IMG/VR virus record: IMGVR_UViG_3300048088_000034 | Coordinates: 1-22,956 of that record | From: a virus | Direction: 5' to 3' (one strand) | Length of the DNA: 22,956 nt | Part shown: one piece after another, positions 9,001-15,181 of the stretch | How the letters are laid out: the number at the start of each line of letters is the position of its first letter | Position numbering within the stretch: the first letter of the stretch is position 1 | Translations under genes and position numbers: made by a program | The notes under the pieces: model-generated | Told to the model about the DNA's origin: nothing | The model's input: the letters and a program-made list of their open reading frames with translations, nothing else | The model's database searches: none

Positions 9001-9279
9001 AGCAATCTTCTCAGGATTGCGAGCACAGGTATTCGCTAGAGTTGCATCAAAACGACTAGGCCAAGTTCCCTGTAGACCCTTGGCAGAGTAGTTCAAGTTT
9101 TCGCTAACCGCAGATAGACGGCCAGACTCATGCCCCACCTGAGCAATGAAGGCTGCTAGGCGAAGCTTGGTGTTAATTTGATATTGTGCGCAAGCAGCGT
9201 TAATCGCATCAAGCCACTTAGCTTCAGTAGCCGCTCCGCACCCTAGAATCTTGTTTATTTGTCCTGATTTAAATTGCAT
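6097..9279 (-). CDS. Mosaic tail spike: GH19 lysozyme, gp5-type spike, coiled coil, J-like C-terminus
   Basis: The protein has 1060 residues. In order: 1-201 is a GH19-type glycosidase (HESG with E51, ENLNYS with E60, VYSDRMGN, GDGWKYRGRGLIQ), which would cut peptidoglycan. About 202-245 is a Pro/Thr linker. About 249-355 matches the start of T4 gp5 C-terminal spike (ESRSGHFSEVDDTPGAERLN, then RTGTYWEINPLGTFTIKS and a beta-helix-like region). About 356-620 is Gly/Ser-rich, with a small-residue hydrophobic stretch at 507-528. About 620-757 is an Ala-rich coiled coil with repeated EATAR-like units. About 765-908 resembles a jelly-roll carbohydrate-binding module. About 914-995 resembles DUF1983 of lambda-J-type proteins (NIKAQWAIKTNVNGYVSG, then FAVQASVF and PFTVDSNGN). 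The end is LRIRLGIW. It follows gp25 by one base. It probably acts in the virion as the membrane-piercing spike with a local lysozyme. Confidence 0.9.
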   Translation of the reverse strand: MQFKSGQINKILGCGAATEAKWLDAINAACAQYQINTKLRLAAFIAQVGHESGRLSAVSENLNYSAKGLQGTWPSRFDATLANTCARNPEKIAIVVYSDRMGNGSVNSGDGWKYRGRGLIQCTGKSTYSAFSQSCGTDCVSNPDLLTQPAMAAMSPGWFWNSKGLNAYADRSDMVSITKRINGGLNGQDDRMALYKIALIVLSDEEPTDDAVKKVEPTPDTTAPVSEQKTPAAQNTSIIEPKAASNTGKYPWNLVTESRSGHFSEVDDTPGAERLNMTHRTGTYWEINPLGTFTIKSVMDHYAIAQGDSYGHVAGNYTQQVKGQSYRQTDGDMIFKASGNYFIGAPKVQMNTGMLAVSGEINSPAINASMFGGMSGGFSYGDMLSREALVAYDLRDGGAPMLGGALGFTAGSSSDPSAAGSADSQLTNNLSKQSPSGRKWVTNGVPATQTTLAPGNTSATGGLNDLSGGSSAAGTTTSATLSGDGTSSGFSSSDPDIPPSKGTGFRVSDLAAVGIGAAGVAAAVSSLIKNNDPDPAVANAMATAVGNINTQTYAASNQTPVFIKHVTFDKPILLSQSVPGSEPDPTLYVNNLHTIVDPVTGVGKLHISDGTSWNVVNDPSESKAYTDSQVAAVAVDYNNKILSEAAARTDAISAAILQEATDRGAAVTAEATARQAADSSLSDLITTLTASTDENAAAIQTEVQARTDAITAEATARQNLAAIVGDNTSAISTEATTRANADSANAQAIQTVTSRINNGNAASFAPYQTWPFNNVTGSWTATHATFAISGGYGLLTSTANDPNFLSPIISINGASYNKVRARVKRTGGSGWDGTLYYATAGHGFSSSYMATITADPGMADWYVLEWDMTNLAAGGSDWSSSTITQLRIDLGSNTSASDVFQIDWVAVGSRAAGVDGYSFATVQTQATTSATDVNNIKAQWAIKTNVNGYVSGIALVNDLINGNPTSSFAVQASVFKLVSPDNSKVATPFTVDSNGNANFTGVINAAGGVFSGTVNGTLSGPSGSIGLLRTTSTGQRTEIDNNGIRTYDSNGTLRIRLGIW

Positions 9280-9280
9280 T

Positions 9281-9670
9281 TTATCTTAATCTCTTGATTG
9301 GTATAGTTTCGTTAATCACTTGCGGATAGTTAAGAGCATAGAACGTCAAGTTGATATAGATGCCGTAACCGTTCTCAAATCTTTGAATGTCTAGAGTCAC
9401 AATCTCCACTCTAGGCTCGAATCTATCAATAGTTGTCTTGATCCTATCATACAGCTGCATGCGCATCATGTTATCGTTAGGTTCAAATAGCAACTCGCTA
9501 ACCCCGCCACCCATATCAGGCGCCCAAAGGAACTCTCCGGCAGCGGTCATGACTAGATTACGAATAGATTGCAAGATAGATGAAATATCTGTCTTCATAA
9601 CCAAGTCACCCGTCACCGGATGAGTGTTGAAGCTTAGATCAAAATCTCTGTATGTGTATGAATTTGCCAT
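9281..9670 (-). CDS. 25: Baseplate wedge subunit gp25-like
   Basis: The protein has 129 residues (T4 gp25 has 132). It shows the GPW/gp25 fold signature: DISSILQSIRNLVMTAAGEF near residue 28, then a PDMGGGVSELLFEP segment and a C-terminal YALNYPQVINETIPIKRLR. In contractile tails this protein clamps wedge proteins together and helps start sheath assembly. The ribosome site AAGGAAAGTGAT before the ATG overlaps the stop of the upstream gp5-like gene. In this phage the gene sits between the two halves of gp5. Confidence 0.95.
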   Translation of the reverse strand: MANSYTYRDFDLSFNTHPVTGDLVMKTDISSILQSIRNLVMTAAGEFLWAPDMGGGVSELLFEPNDNMMRMQLYDRIKTTIDRFEPRVEIVTLDIQRFENGYGIYINLTFYALNYPQVINETIPIKRLR

Positions 9671-9671
9671 A

Positions 9672-10631
9672 TCACTTTCCTTGTAGGTTGGTCGGCATCA
9701 CGCATCCCAATAAAACTAGACTCTTGCCATTCTTTGGAATATTTGTCTTAGACACGATACCGCCAGAACGCAGAGACTTATCAGATTGGTTCCCACCAAT
9801 ACAGGTCAAGCTTGTTCCATTATCCGCAGACACAAAAGCTACGTGACCAGACCCAGAGTTGGGCACTCCAAATATCGCGATGGCTCCGAACGGCACGTTT
9901 GTCGTACCCACAGACTGACCATAATTCAAATAAGACCTTGAAGAAGCACTTCTGGTACCATTGATATTTACCTGAGCTAGACACCAACCAACGAAAGATG
10001 CACACCAAGCAACGGTAGGTTCTCTCATAAGCCCGCCACCGATTTGGTGATAGATTTTAATAGTATCAGGGTTGTCCGCCTCATTAATCCCTAGCTGAGA
10101 TTGGGCAATAGGCATCCAAGGAGTATCCTTATATGCATTTGGATCCAATACCTTAGCTGGAACTTCAGGATCAGTTGACCCCGGAATCGTAGAAGATACA
10201 ACGTTGTTACTCACATTGAAACTTGAGCCTGTATCCCCATTGCCGCCTGCCTTGATGTTGACATCACCAGTAACTCCCGCTCTAGGATAGTTGCCGCTAG
10301 GATCATTAAATCCCACCTTACCACCATTGAAGAATGAACGGTTTCCGCCTAGGGTGCCCAGAATGATAAATTCTTGCATTCCGTCGTCAGCCGGCAGGCC
10401 GAATACCATTGTGCCAGGAACCACTCCGACAGGGGCAACCCCAACACCGGAGATAAACGCTGAGTTAATTGTTCCTAGAGGTTGACACCACGGAAGCAAC
10501 GAGGTAGGCAATACAGTCAAATCCTCTGAGTGAATACCAATCCACCTAACCCGTAGTCTACCAAGCTGATATGGATCCATGACGTCTTCAACAATTCCAT
10601 AGAGGAACTGATTATTTGTCATTGGAATCAT
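9672..10631 (-). CDS. 5: Baseplate hub gp5-like OB domain fused to a TIGR02594-type peptidase
   Basis: The protein has 319 residues. About 1-100 is the gp5 OB-fold domain (YGIVEDVMDPYQLGRLRVRW, LPWCQPL, then GTLGG), followed by NDPSGNYPR, which also occurs in T4 gp5. About 168-316 is a cysteine-peptidase-like domain of the TIGR02594 type: TPWMPIAQSQLGI, WCASFVGWCL with Cys210, GSGHVAFV with His263, and CIGGNQSD. T4 gp5 has a lysozyme and a beta-helical spike in this position; both are absent here and occur instead in the 1060-residue protein. Such peptidases probably cut peptidoglycan peptides. I chose the ATG at 10631 because it overlaps the upstream stop (ATGA) with GAGG about 10 bases before it; ATGs at 10640 and 10622 are alternatives. 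Confidence 0.92.
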   Translation of the reverse strand: MIPMTNNQFLYGIVEDVMDPYQLGRLRVRWIGIHSEDLTVLPTSLLPWCQPLGTINSAFISGVGVAPVGVVPGTMVFGLPADDGMQEFIILGTLGGNRSFFNGGKVGFNDPSGNYPRAGVTGDVNIKAGGNGDTGSSFNVSNNVVSSTIPGSTDPEVPAKVLDPNAYKDTPWMPIAQSQLGINEADNPDTIKIYHQIGGGLMREPTVAWCASFVGWCLAQVNINGTRSASSRSYLNYGQSVGTTNVPFGAIAIFGVPNSGSGHVAFVSADNGTSLTCIGGNQSDKSLRSGGIVSKTNIPKNGKSLVLLGCVMPTNLQGK

Positions 10632-10972
10632 CTCAACCATACCTCGCCGTAATTGATGACGAAAGTGTTACCGGTAGAATCGGCAGCCAATACTTTCCAA
10701 TATATCTTGTTCTCACGCACGCTGGCTGTGATATCAGTCTTTGGAAATTTGATGGTCATATACCATTGACCTTCTACTTGTTCTGAAGTAACATCGAATG
10801 TGAAATCTGGTGTCTCACTTGCGTAGGCAAGTCTACCTTCGCAAACAATAGTATATTGTCCAGGGATGAATACCGATCCGCTGTCTAGAGTGTATTGAAA
10901 CTTATGCGAGGCATCAGTGCCTCTAAACATAGTAACAATATCGTTGTTCTCGTCTCTGAAATCCTTGAGCAT
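10628..10972 (-). CDS. Probable virion structural protein, 114 residues
   Basis: I do not recognise a family with certainty. The protein is rich in beta-strand-forming residues and ends in a segment typical of small phage structural domains (IYWKVLAADSTGNTFVINYG). It has no signal peptide or membrane segment. The ATG at 10972 follows AGGGACGCAAT. It is the first gene of the minus-strand tail block, directly upstream of and overlapping the gp5-like gene, so a baseplate role is likely. This is the position of gene 53 in T4, but the sequence does not look like gp53. Confidence 0.75.
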   Translation of the reverse strand: MLKDFRDENNDIVTMFRGTDASHKFQYTLDSGSVFIPGQYTIVCEGRLAYASETPDFTFDVTSEQVEGQWYMTIKFPKTDITASVRENKIYWKVLAADSTGNTFVINYGEVWLR

Positions 10973-11017
10973 ATTGCGTCCCTATAGATGGAATTATATA
11001 TCTTAATTTAGAAACGC

Positions 11018-11043
11018 AAAAAGCCGCCCTTGATAGGCGGCTT
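11018..11043 (-). terminator. Rho-independent terminator after phoH
   Basis: An 8-base-pair GC-rich stem (11021-11028 with 11036-11043, 7-base loop) is followed on the minus strand by TTTTT. It separates the DNA-metabolism operon from the tail block. The 45 bases between it and the 10972 start codon are AT-rich and could hold a promoter, but I see no convincing one. Confidence 0.85.
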
Positions 11044-11061
11044 CTTTACAACGAATGTATT

Positions 11062-11832
11062 TTATTTTTGTTTCAATTCGCTATACAAAGCTGTCAAGAA
11101 TTCCTTGACCAGCGAACTACGAACAATGTGTTCTAGTCCAAACTTAATCACTGGATAATTAAGCTCATGGCGATTTGAGAATTTTTCCAACCAATCAAGT
11201 CCGTTCAAACCCTTGATATCTGTTTGGAAATTATCGCCCAGGAATAGAATGCGACCCGATTCATAGCGTGTTACCAGGGCTTGCACTTCTTCAACGGTAA
11301 GGTTTTGTGCCTCATCGATGATCAAGAATGTATCACGGAAAGAATTACCGCGAATATATTCAATCGGTTGCATTACAATCTTCTGCTTAGCTAGGTTGTA
11401 GCCATACAGACCATCGCCCATACGCTCTCTCAGTACTGCCAGGATTGGGGCTAGCAACGGTTCCATCTTATCCGTTACCGAGCCAGGCAACATACCTAGA
11501 GATTTACCAACGTGTACATTTGCTCGCGTTAGAATGATCTTATCGACCGATCCTTCAGCGAGGAATTTGGCAGCCATACTACCTGAGATAAACGTCTTAC
11601 CACAACCTGCGGGTGCTTCAGCGATAACGATTGAGCTACTATTAATAGCCTTAATCATTTCTTCTTGTTTTTCATTCTTAGGCTGAAGGTGAAAGCTAGG
11701 TCTTGCTTTCGGGGTGCGGTCATACGTTGTCGCGACTTCTCTTGGGTCCAATAGGGCACCACGGCTATCCCTTGGTAGACCTCGCGGGTCACGTTCTTCT
11801 CTTGTTGAAGCTCTGCGCATCTTCTTTCCCAT
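11062..11832 (-). CDS. phoH: PhoH-like ATPase
   Basis: The protein has 256 residues. It shows Walker A APAGCGKT at about 73-80, LTRANVHVGKSLGMLPG at about 101-117, Walker B LIIDEAQNLT with D173 and E174, and GDNFQTDI further on. This is the PhoH P-loop family, related to superfamily-1 helicases and common in T4-like phages; its exact phage role is unknown. The first 45 or so residues are basic and Arg-rich (MGKKMRRASTREERDPRG) and may bind nucleic acid. The ATG at 11832 follows AAGGATTGAC. It is the last gene of the cassette, ending at a strong terminator. Confidence 0.95.
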   Translation of the reverse strand: MGKKMRRASTREERDPRGLPRDSRGALLDPREVATTYDRTPKARPSFHLQPKNEKQEEMIKAINSSSIVIAEAPAGCGKTFISGSMAAKFLAEGSVDKIILTRANVHVGKSLGMLPGSVTDKMEPLLAPILAVLRERMGDGLYGYNLAKQKIVMQPIEYIRGNSFRDTFLIIDEAQNLTVEEVQALVTRYESGRILFLGDNFQTDIKGLNGLDWLEKFSNRHELNYPVIKFGLEHIVRSSLVKEFLTALYSELKQK

Positions 11833-11861
11833 GTCAATCCTTTAATGGGTTATTACAACAT

Positions 11862-12395
11862 CTAAAAACAGATACTGTCGCCAGTCAATAGAGATACCAT
11901 CAATCCCATACGGAATGATTGGCCATCATCCACCGGCTGTATAGCGCGTTGAAATTCGAAAATATTACGCTTTTCAGTATCTACGCGAAACACTTTGACT
12001 CCTTTGCTTAGAAGGAATCGAATGCCGGAAACATCACGATATTCGCGTTCAAAAACAACGGCTGCGATACCAGCCTCAAAAATATCAATTGCGCAGTTAG
12101 GACAAGGAGAATCGGTTATAAACATAATCGATCCAACCGCAGACTCGTTTGATCTAATGAGCTTACGCAAAGCATTAGGTTCAGCGTGTCTTACCCTAGG
12201 ATTTGTTGTGCCATCATCAAGCTCACAAACATTTGGTTCTCCGGAAGGCATCCCATTATACCCAAATGAGATCATACGCTCATCTTTTACAATAAGCGCA
12301 CCCACCTTCAATCTTACACAGTAAGATAATTCATCAGCATAGCTGCGTGCCGCCTTCATGTGCGCGAACACGAACTTGTTTTTAAGTTTATTCAA
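11862..12395 (-). CDS. cd: dCMP deaminase
   Basis: Deaminates dCMP to dUMP, feeding thymidylate synthesis. The protein has 177 residues (T4 Cd has 193). Zinc and catalytic motifs: RHAEPNAL with H70 and E72, and SPCPNC with C98 and C101. VGALI and GYNGMPSGEPNVCE are also typical. The start is uncertain: the longest frame begins with TTG at 12395, overlapping the clpP-like stop by 8 bases with only a weak GGA nearby. The first in-frame ATG, at 12359, would remove part of the usual first helix and has no ribosome site. The gene lies in a cluster with a 5'-deoxyribonucleotidase and a possible thymine-modification gene, so it may help set the pyrimidine pool. Confidence 0.93.
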   Translation of the reverse strand: MNKLKNKFVFAHMKAARSYADELSYCVRLKVGALIVKDERMISFGYNGMPSGEPNVCELDDGTTNPRVRHAEPNALRKLIRSNESAVGSIMFITDSPCPNCAIDIFEAGIAAVVFEREYRDVSGIRFLLSKGVKVFRVDTEKRNIFEFQRAIQPVDDGQSFRMGLMVSLLTGDSICF

Positions 12396-13011
12396 TTTCC
12401 GTATTTGGATCTACTTCATCGCTGTCATCCGTAATGATACGTGCAACAATATCAGAGCCGGTTAGATAGACGTCAACACCCTTACGGATATCAGAACGTT
12501 CATCGTCAGTCAAGAATCCTTCAGTAAGATCATCCAACAGAGACTCAACGATTCGTTCTGTCGCAGTTGTGCTATTCTTAATGTCGGCGGTCTTTGCATG
12601 ACCAAATCCGGTGCTCGCGCCGTGAAGCATAACGCAAACGTGGGTGGAAGCGATGATTTTGTTATGACCAGACAACCAAATCATTGCCGCAGCGCTCGCA
12701 GCTTCCCCGTCAACCACAGTTGTGATATTAGCCGCAGAGGCATCAATCGCATTGATGATAGATAGACAAGAGTTGAGATTACCGCCTGGAGAGTTGATGT
12801 GGATTGTAATTTCTTGTCCTTCTGGCGCATAACGCAGGGCGTGGACAAAATCTACATAATCAACTTCTGGACCGATTTCATCATAGATGTATATGACTAG
12901 AGGCGGAACAACTTGAGCCTCGTATCCGATAGGAGAATATGACTTGATATCCTCGATGCTCACAGGAAGGTGTGCAGCGGGTTTGTTGGCTGAAAACTTT
13001 CTTAACTTCAT
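12388..13011 (-). CDS. ClpP-like serine protease (S14 family)
   Basis: The protein has 207 residues. It shows the Clp protease fold signatures: ITIHINSPGGNLNSCLSIIN (about 68-87), DGEAASAAAMIWLSG with the likely nucleophile Ser106, and VMLHGASTGFGH with the likely catalytic His130. The third catalytic residue is less clear. Where E. coli ClpP has an Asp before RFLS, this protein has a Gly before FLTDDE, so a nearby Asp (160 or 161) would have to serve. No Clp ATPase is visible in the window, so it may act alone or with a host unfoldase. ClpP-fold enzymes also serve as capsid proteases in some phages, but the neighbours here are metabolic. The ATG follows CGGAGAATTGT and overlaps into the dCMP deaminase gene. 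Confidence 0.9.
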   Translation of the reverse strand: MKLRKFSANKPAAHLPVSIEDIKSYSPIGYEAQVVPPLVIYIYDEIGPEVDYVDFVHALRYAPEGQEITIHINSPGGNLNSCLSIINAIDASAANITTVVDGEAASAAAMIWLSGHNKIIASTHVCVMLHGASTGFGHAKTADIKNSTTATERIVESLLDDLTEGFLTDDERSDIRKGVDVYLTGSDIVARIITDDSDEVDPNTEIE

Positions 13012-13032
13012 ACAATTCTCCGGTTAATTGTG

Positions 13033-13055
13033 TGAGGGTATTTTCTTCACCCTCA
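13033..13055 (-). other. Leader hairpin upstream of the clpP-like gene
   Basis: A 7-base-pair stem (13033-13039 TGAGGGT with 13049-13055 ACCCTCA) with a 9-base loop lies between the 51-residue gene and the clpP-like start codon. No T-tract follows it on either strand, so it is not an obvious terminator. It could be an mRNA stability or processing element. Confidence 0.4.
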
Positions 13056-13062
13056 TACTAAT

Positions 13063-13218
13063 TTAGCTGAGAATTGCCTGAATCACTTCTATGTCTGGAT
13101 TATCTTCGGCCACTGACTCCATAGCCTCTTGAGCGCTTTCGGCGTGTCTTCCGAAGTATGTGGTTGTACCACACCCCATATCATCTGGAATAAAAACCTT
13201 CACTCTATAGTGGTTCAT
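13063..13218 (-). CDS. Small protein of 51 residues, unknown function
   Basis: This short gene lies between dexA and the clpP-like gene. The product begins MNHYRVKVFIPDDMGCGTTT and ends DIEVIQAILS. The pattern (a strand, a turn, a second strand, then a helix with AESAQEAMESVAE, then a last strand) suggests a small alpha/beta fold. The ATG at 13218 overlaps the dexA stop codon (ATGA), and the frame is open to a TAA at 13063-13065. The tight overlap and amphipathic pattern support a real coupled gene. The function is unknown. Confidence 0.72.
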   Translation of the reverse strand: MNHYRVKVFIPDDMGCGTTTYFGRHAESAQEAMESVAEDNPDIEVIQAILS

Positions 13219-13808
13219 TCTGAGTGCAGAGCCTTGAAAATTCGCATATGATCTACAGCAGCATCGTGTAGGGCGTTGTGATAGATCGCACCGGGGAAGT
13301 CGCTAACCCTAACGCCCGCATACCGATCAAATCCTAAGAACCGGAAAGCCGTTGCGACATCGAACGTGTTATGGTAGTTCCAAATCACGTCCTGGTTCAA
13401 ATCTTCCTCGAACAGATACTGAAGCTTTGAAAGATCGAAGCAATTACGGTCGTACCAATCAACCTTCTTGATGTCGATGCCCTTCGATTTGAAGAATTCC
13501 TGGATCTGATCACCTACCCCATAAAGGGATATATCCGCAGGATTAGGTATCAAAACCTTTCGAGCTTCAACCGATTGTTCATACCACCACTTCACTACGC
13601 GGGTAGACGCCTTGCGGCCACGGTCAAGCTGCTCTTTGAGATCAAACTTCAAGTACAGACCATTCTGCACTAGAGTATCAAAAGTCTGCGATGTGTCGTC
13701 ATACCGGGAAACTGTTAACCCCAACGATAGGATAGGAGCATCGCTGCCTACCGCCAGGGTCTCAAGGTCAATCACCGCAAGGTGATCTTGAAAAGCATTC
13801 TTACTCAT
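13215..13808 (-). CDS. dexA: DexA-like 3'-5' exonuclease
   Basis: The protein has 197 residues (T4 DexA has 227). It belongs to the DEDD exonuclease type: DLET near residue 14 supplies the first acidic pair, YHNTFDVATAFRFLG around residue 145 fits the middle motif, and HNALHDAAVDHMRIF near the end fits the last His/Asp motif. Such enzymes degrade single-stranded DNA from the 3' end and may assist repair or host DNA breakdown. The ATG at 13808 follows GAGGAAGTAG and overlaps the stop of the upstream small gene. It is coupled downstream to the 51-residue gene. Confidence 0.88.
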   Translation of the reverse strand: MSKNAFQDHLAVIDLETLAVGSDAPILSLGLTVSRYDDTSQTFDTLVQNGLYLKFDLKEQLDRGRKASTRVVKWWYEQSVEARKVLIPNPADISLYGVGDQIQEFFKSKGIDIKKVDWYDRNCFDLSKLQYLFEEDLNQDVIWNYHNTFDVATAFRFLGFDRYAGVRVSDFPGAIYHNALHDAAVDHMRIFKALHSE

Positions 13809-14079
13809 CTACTTCCTCGCCGTCAGATTTGAACTTATCCGCATAAGTATCAGATATGGGATATGTGATGCCAAGAGATTCATAAGTTGCATCATCCGGC
13901 ACCTGGATGGCCGCATAGTGGAATCCGTCCCCGTCACAACCAATTCCATTCTCGTAAGTCATTAAATTGGCATCATAAGCTGCTTGCAGCTTAACCACCA
14001 AATCTACATTCAATGTGAATCTAGGATAGTAGCTACCATCGCCGCCATCAGAAATTAAAACAAACAAACTCTTACTCAT
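13801..14079 (-). CDS. Hypothetical protein, 92 residues
   Basis: I do not recognise a function. The protein begins MSKSLFVLISDGGDGSYYPR and is acidic, with a Gly/Asp-rich turn (GIGCDGDGFHYAA) and an acidic C-terminus (SDGEEVDE). The ATG at 14079 overlaps the upstream stop (TGATG). It lies between the thymine-hypermodification-like gene and dexA in one overlapping cassette. Confidence 0.75.
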   Translation of the reverse strand: MSKSLFVLISDGGDGSYYPRFTLNVDLVVKLQAAYDANLMTYENGIGCDGDGFHYAAIQVPDDATYESLGITYPISDTYADKFKSDGEEVDE

Positions 14080-15152
14080 CAAAACCCTTCAAACAAATTA
14101 ACTGGTTTATCAACAGCCGTTGATTTGGCCTTCTTTGCGGTCTTAACTCCAAGGCCGTCATAGCTGGCCTTACCTCTCGGCTTCTTACCTGCGACAATAG
14201 CTGCCTTACACTTCTGGAACTTCTGGAGTTCACACATGAGATTTTCAAAGCTCATGATATTGATGTGACGGTCGAACCCTTCCAAATCGCTGAATAGCTC
14301 TGTGGGATTATAACCAAACTTGTTGAACATTTTGTTCTGATTATCACGCATCCAGAACAAACATTCCTCGTGAGTCATTCCGTCACGGTCCTTAAACAGC
14401 AAGTCAACGCCCTTAGTGCAACCAGGACCAGATACCGTGTACTCATTCTCGCTAAAACAATAATCCTCACAATAGGTAAAATCTACGAACCACTGGTATA
14501 CAAGGAACTTACCCATCCACGGAATAGCAGTCAACAAGTCAAACAGTTCCTTCGGGCTTTCCGCAGCAACCATCTTCTCCCATAGTTCATCAGTCAAAGC
14601 GTACTTTGCGAAGTAGATGGGAGACTGATCGAAGTTGATTTCACTGGTAGGAATCTTCTTCTCAAAATGGACTCGTTCAAGCCAGCTACGAACCGGACAG
14701 GTGTAGTATGCGCCACTCCACCAGGTATGGGCTTCGTTGTCTGCAATCCGTTTGTTGCATGCTTCGAAGTCCTCATCGCTCAGAGGAAACTTCAGCAACT
14801 TGCCGCCTGTTGCGATCTGGTAGGATTCAAACTTATTCCAGAATCGCATCAGAATGATATTGAAGAATCGATCCTTCAGACTAGCTTCAGCCTTACAGAT
14901 ATTATCAATAACGTTGCGAGATTCGCGGTCATGCTCTCTACGAACGTTGGTGAACTTTACCTGTAGGAAAATCGGATTATCCGTCCAGGGAGCAGGCAGC
15001 TTCTCAACATCCTTCTTTTTATGAATCTCGTAACGGTCGTGGATGAACTCGTATAGGTTTGCTAGCACATCCTCATTCAAAGTCGGATTAGCCGCCTTGA
15101 TCACATCTTTTCTGACGTCACAATAGAATACATCGCGTGATCTATGTTTCAT
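14079..15152 (-). CDS. Putative DNA base-hypermodification protein (HMUDK_hel / aGPT-Pplase-like)
   Basis: The protein has 357 residues. Several phrases match my memory of the helical domain found in phage 5-hydroxymethyl-dU kinases and in proteins named alpha-glutamyl/putrescinyl thymine pyrophosphorylase: FTNVRREHDRESR (67-79), RFFNIILMRFWNKFESY (95-111), AIPWMGKFLVYQWFVDFTY (209-227) and SENEYTVSGPGCTKGV (234-249). Proteins of this type act on hydroxymethyluracil or its pyrophosphate form in phage DNA to produce hypermodified thymines. No P-loop kinase motif is present, so this is a stand-alone helical domain; any kinase would be elsewhere. The C-terminus is basic (KKPRG, KTAKKAKS). No strong ribosome site precedes the ATG at 15152. 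I am fairly sure of the family and less sure of the reaction. Confidence 0.75.
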   Translation of the reverse strand: MKHRSRDVFYCDVRKDVIKAANPTLNEDVLANLYEFIHDRYEIHKKKDVEKLPAPWTDNPIFLQVKFTNVRREHDRESRNVIDNICKAEASLKDRFFNIILMRFWNKFESYQIATGGKLLKFPLSDEDFEACNKRIADNEAHTWWSGAYYTCPVRSWLERVHFEKKIPTSEINFDQSPIYFAKYALTDELWEKMVAAESPKELFDLLTAIPWMGKFLVYQWFVDFTYCEDYCFSENEYTVSGPGCTKGVDLLFKDRDGMTHEECLFWMRDNQNKMFNKFGYNPTELFSDLEGFDRHINIMSFENLMCELQKFQKCKAAIVAGKKPRGKASYDGLGVKTAKKAKSTAVDKPVNLFEGF

Positions 15153-15181
15153 ATCTATATTGGGTAGGTTAAAAACGAAAT

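Noticed and set aside
14080-14082. TTG start one codon before the ATG of the 92-residue gene
   Set aside because: The ATG at 14079 overlaps the upstream stop as TGATG and is the usual arrangement in this operon.
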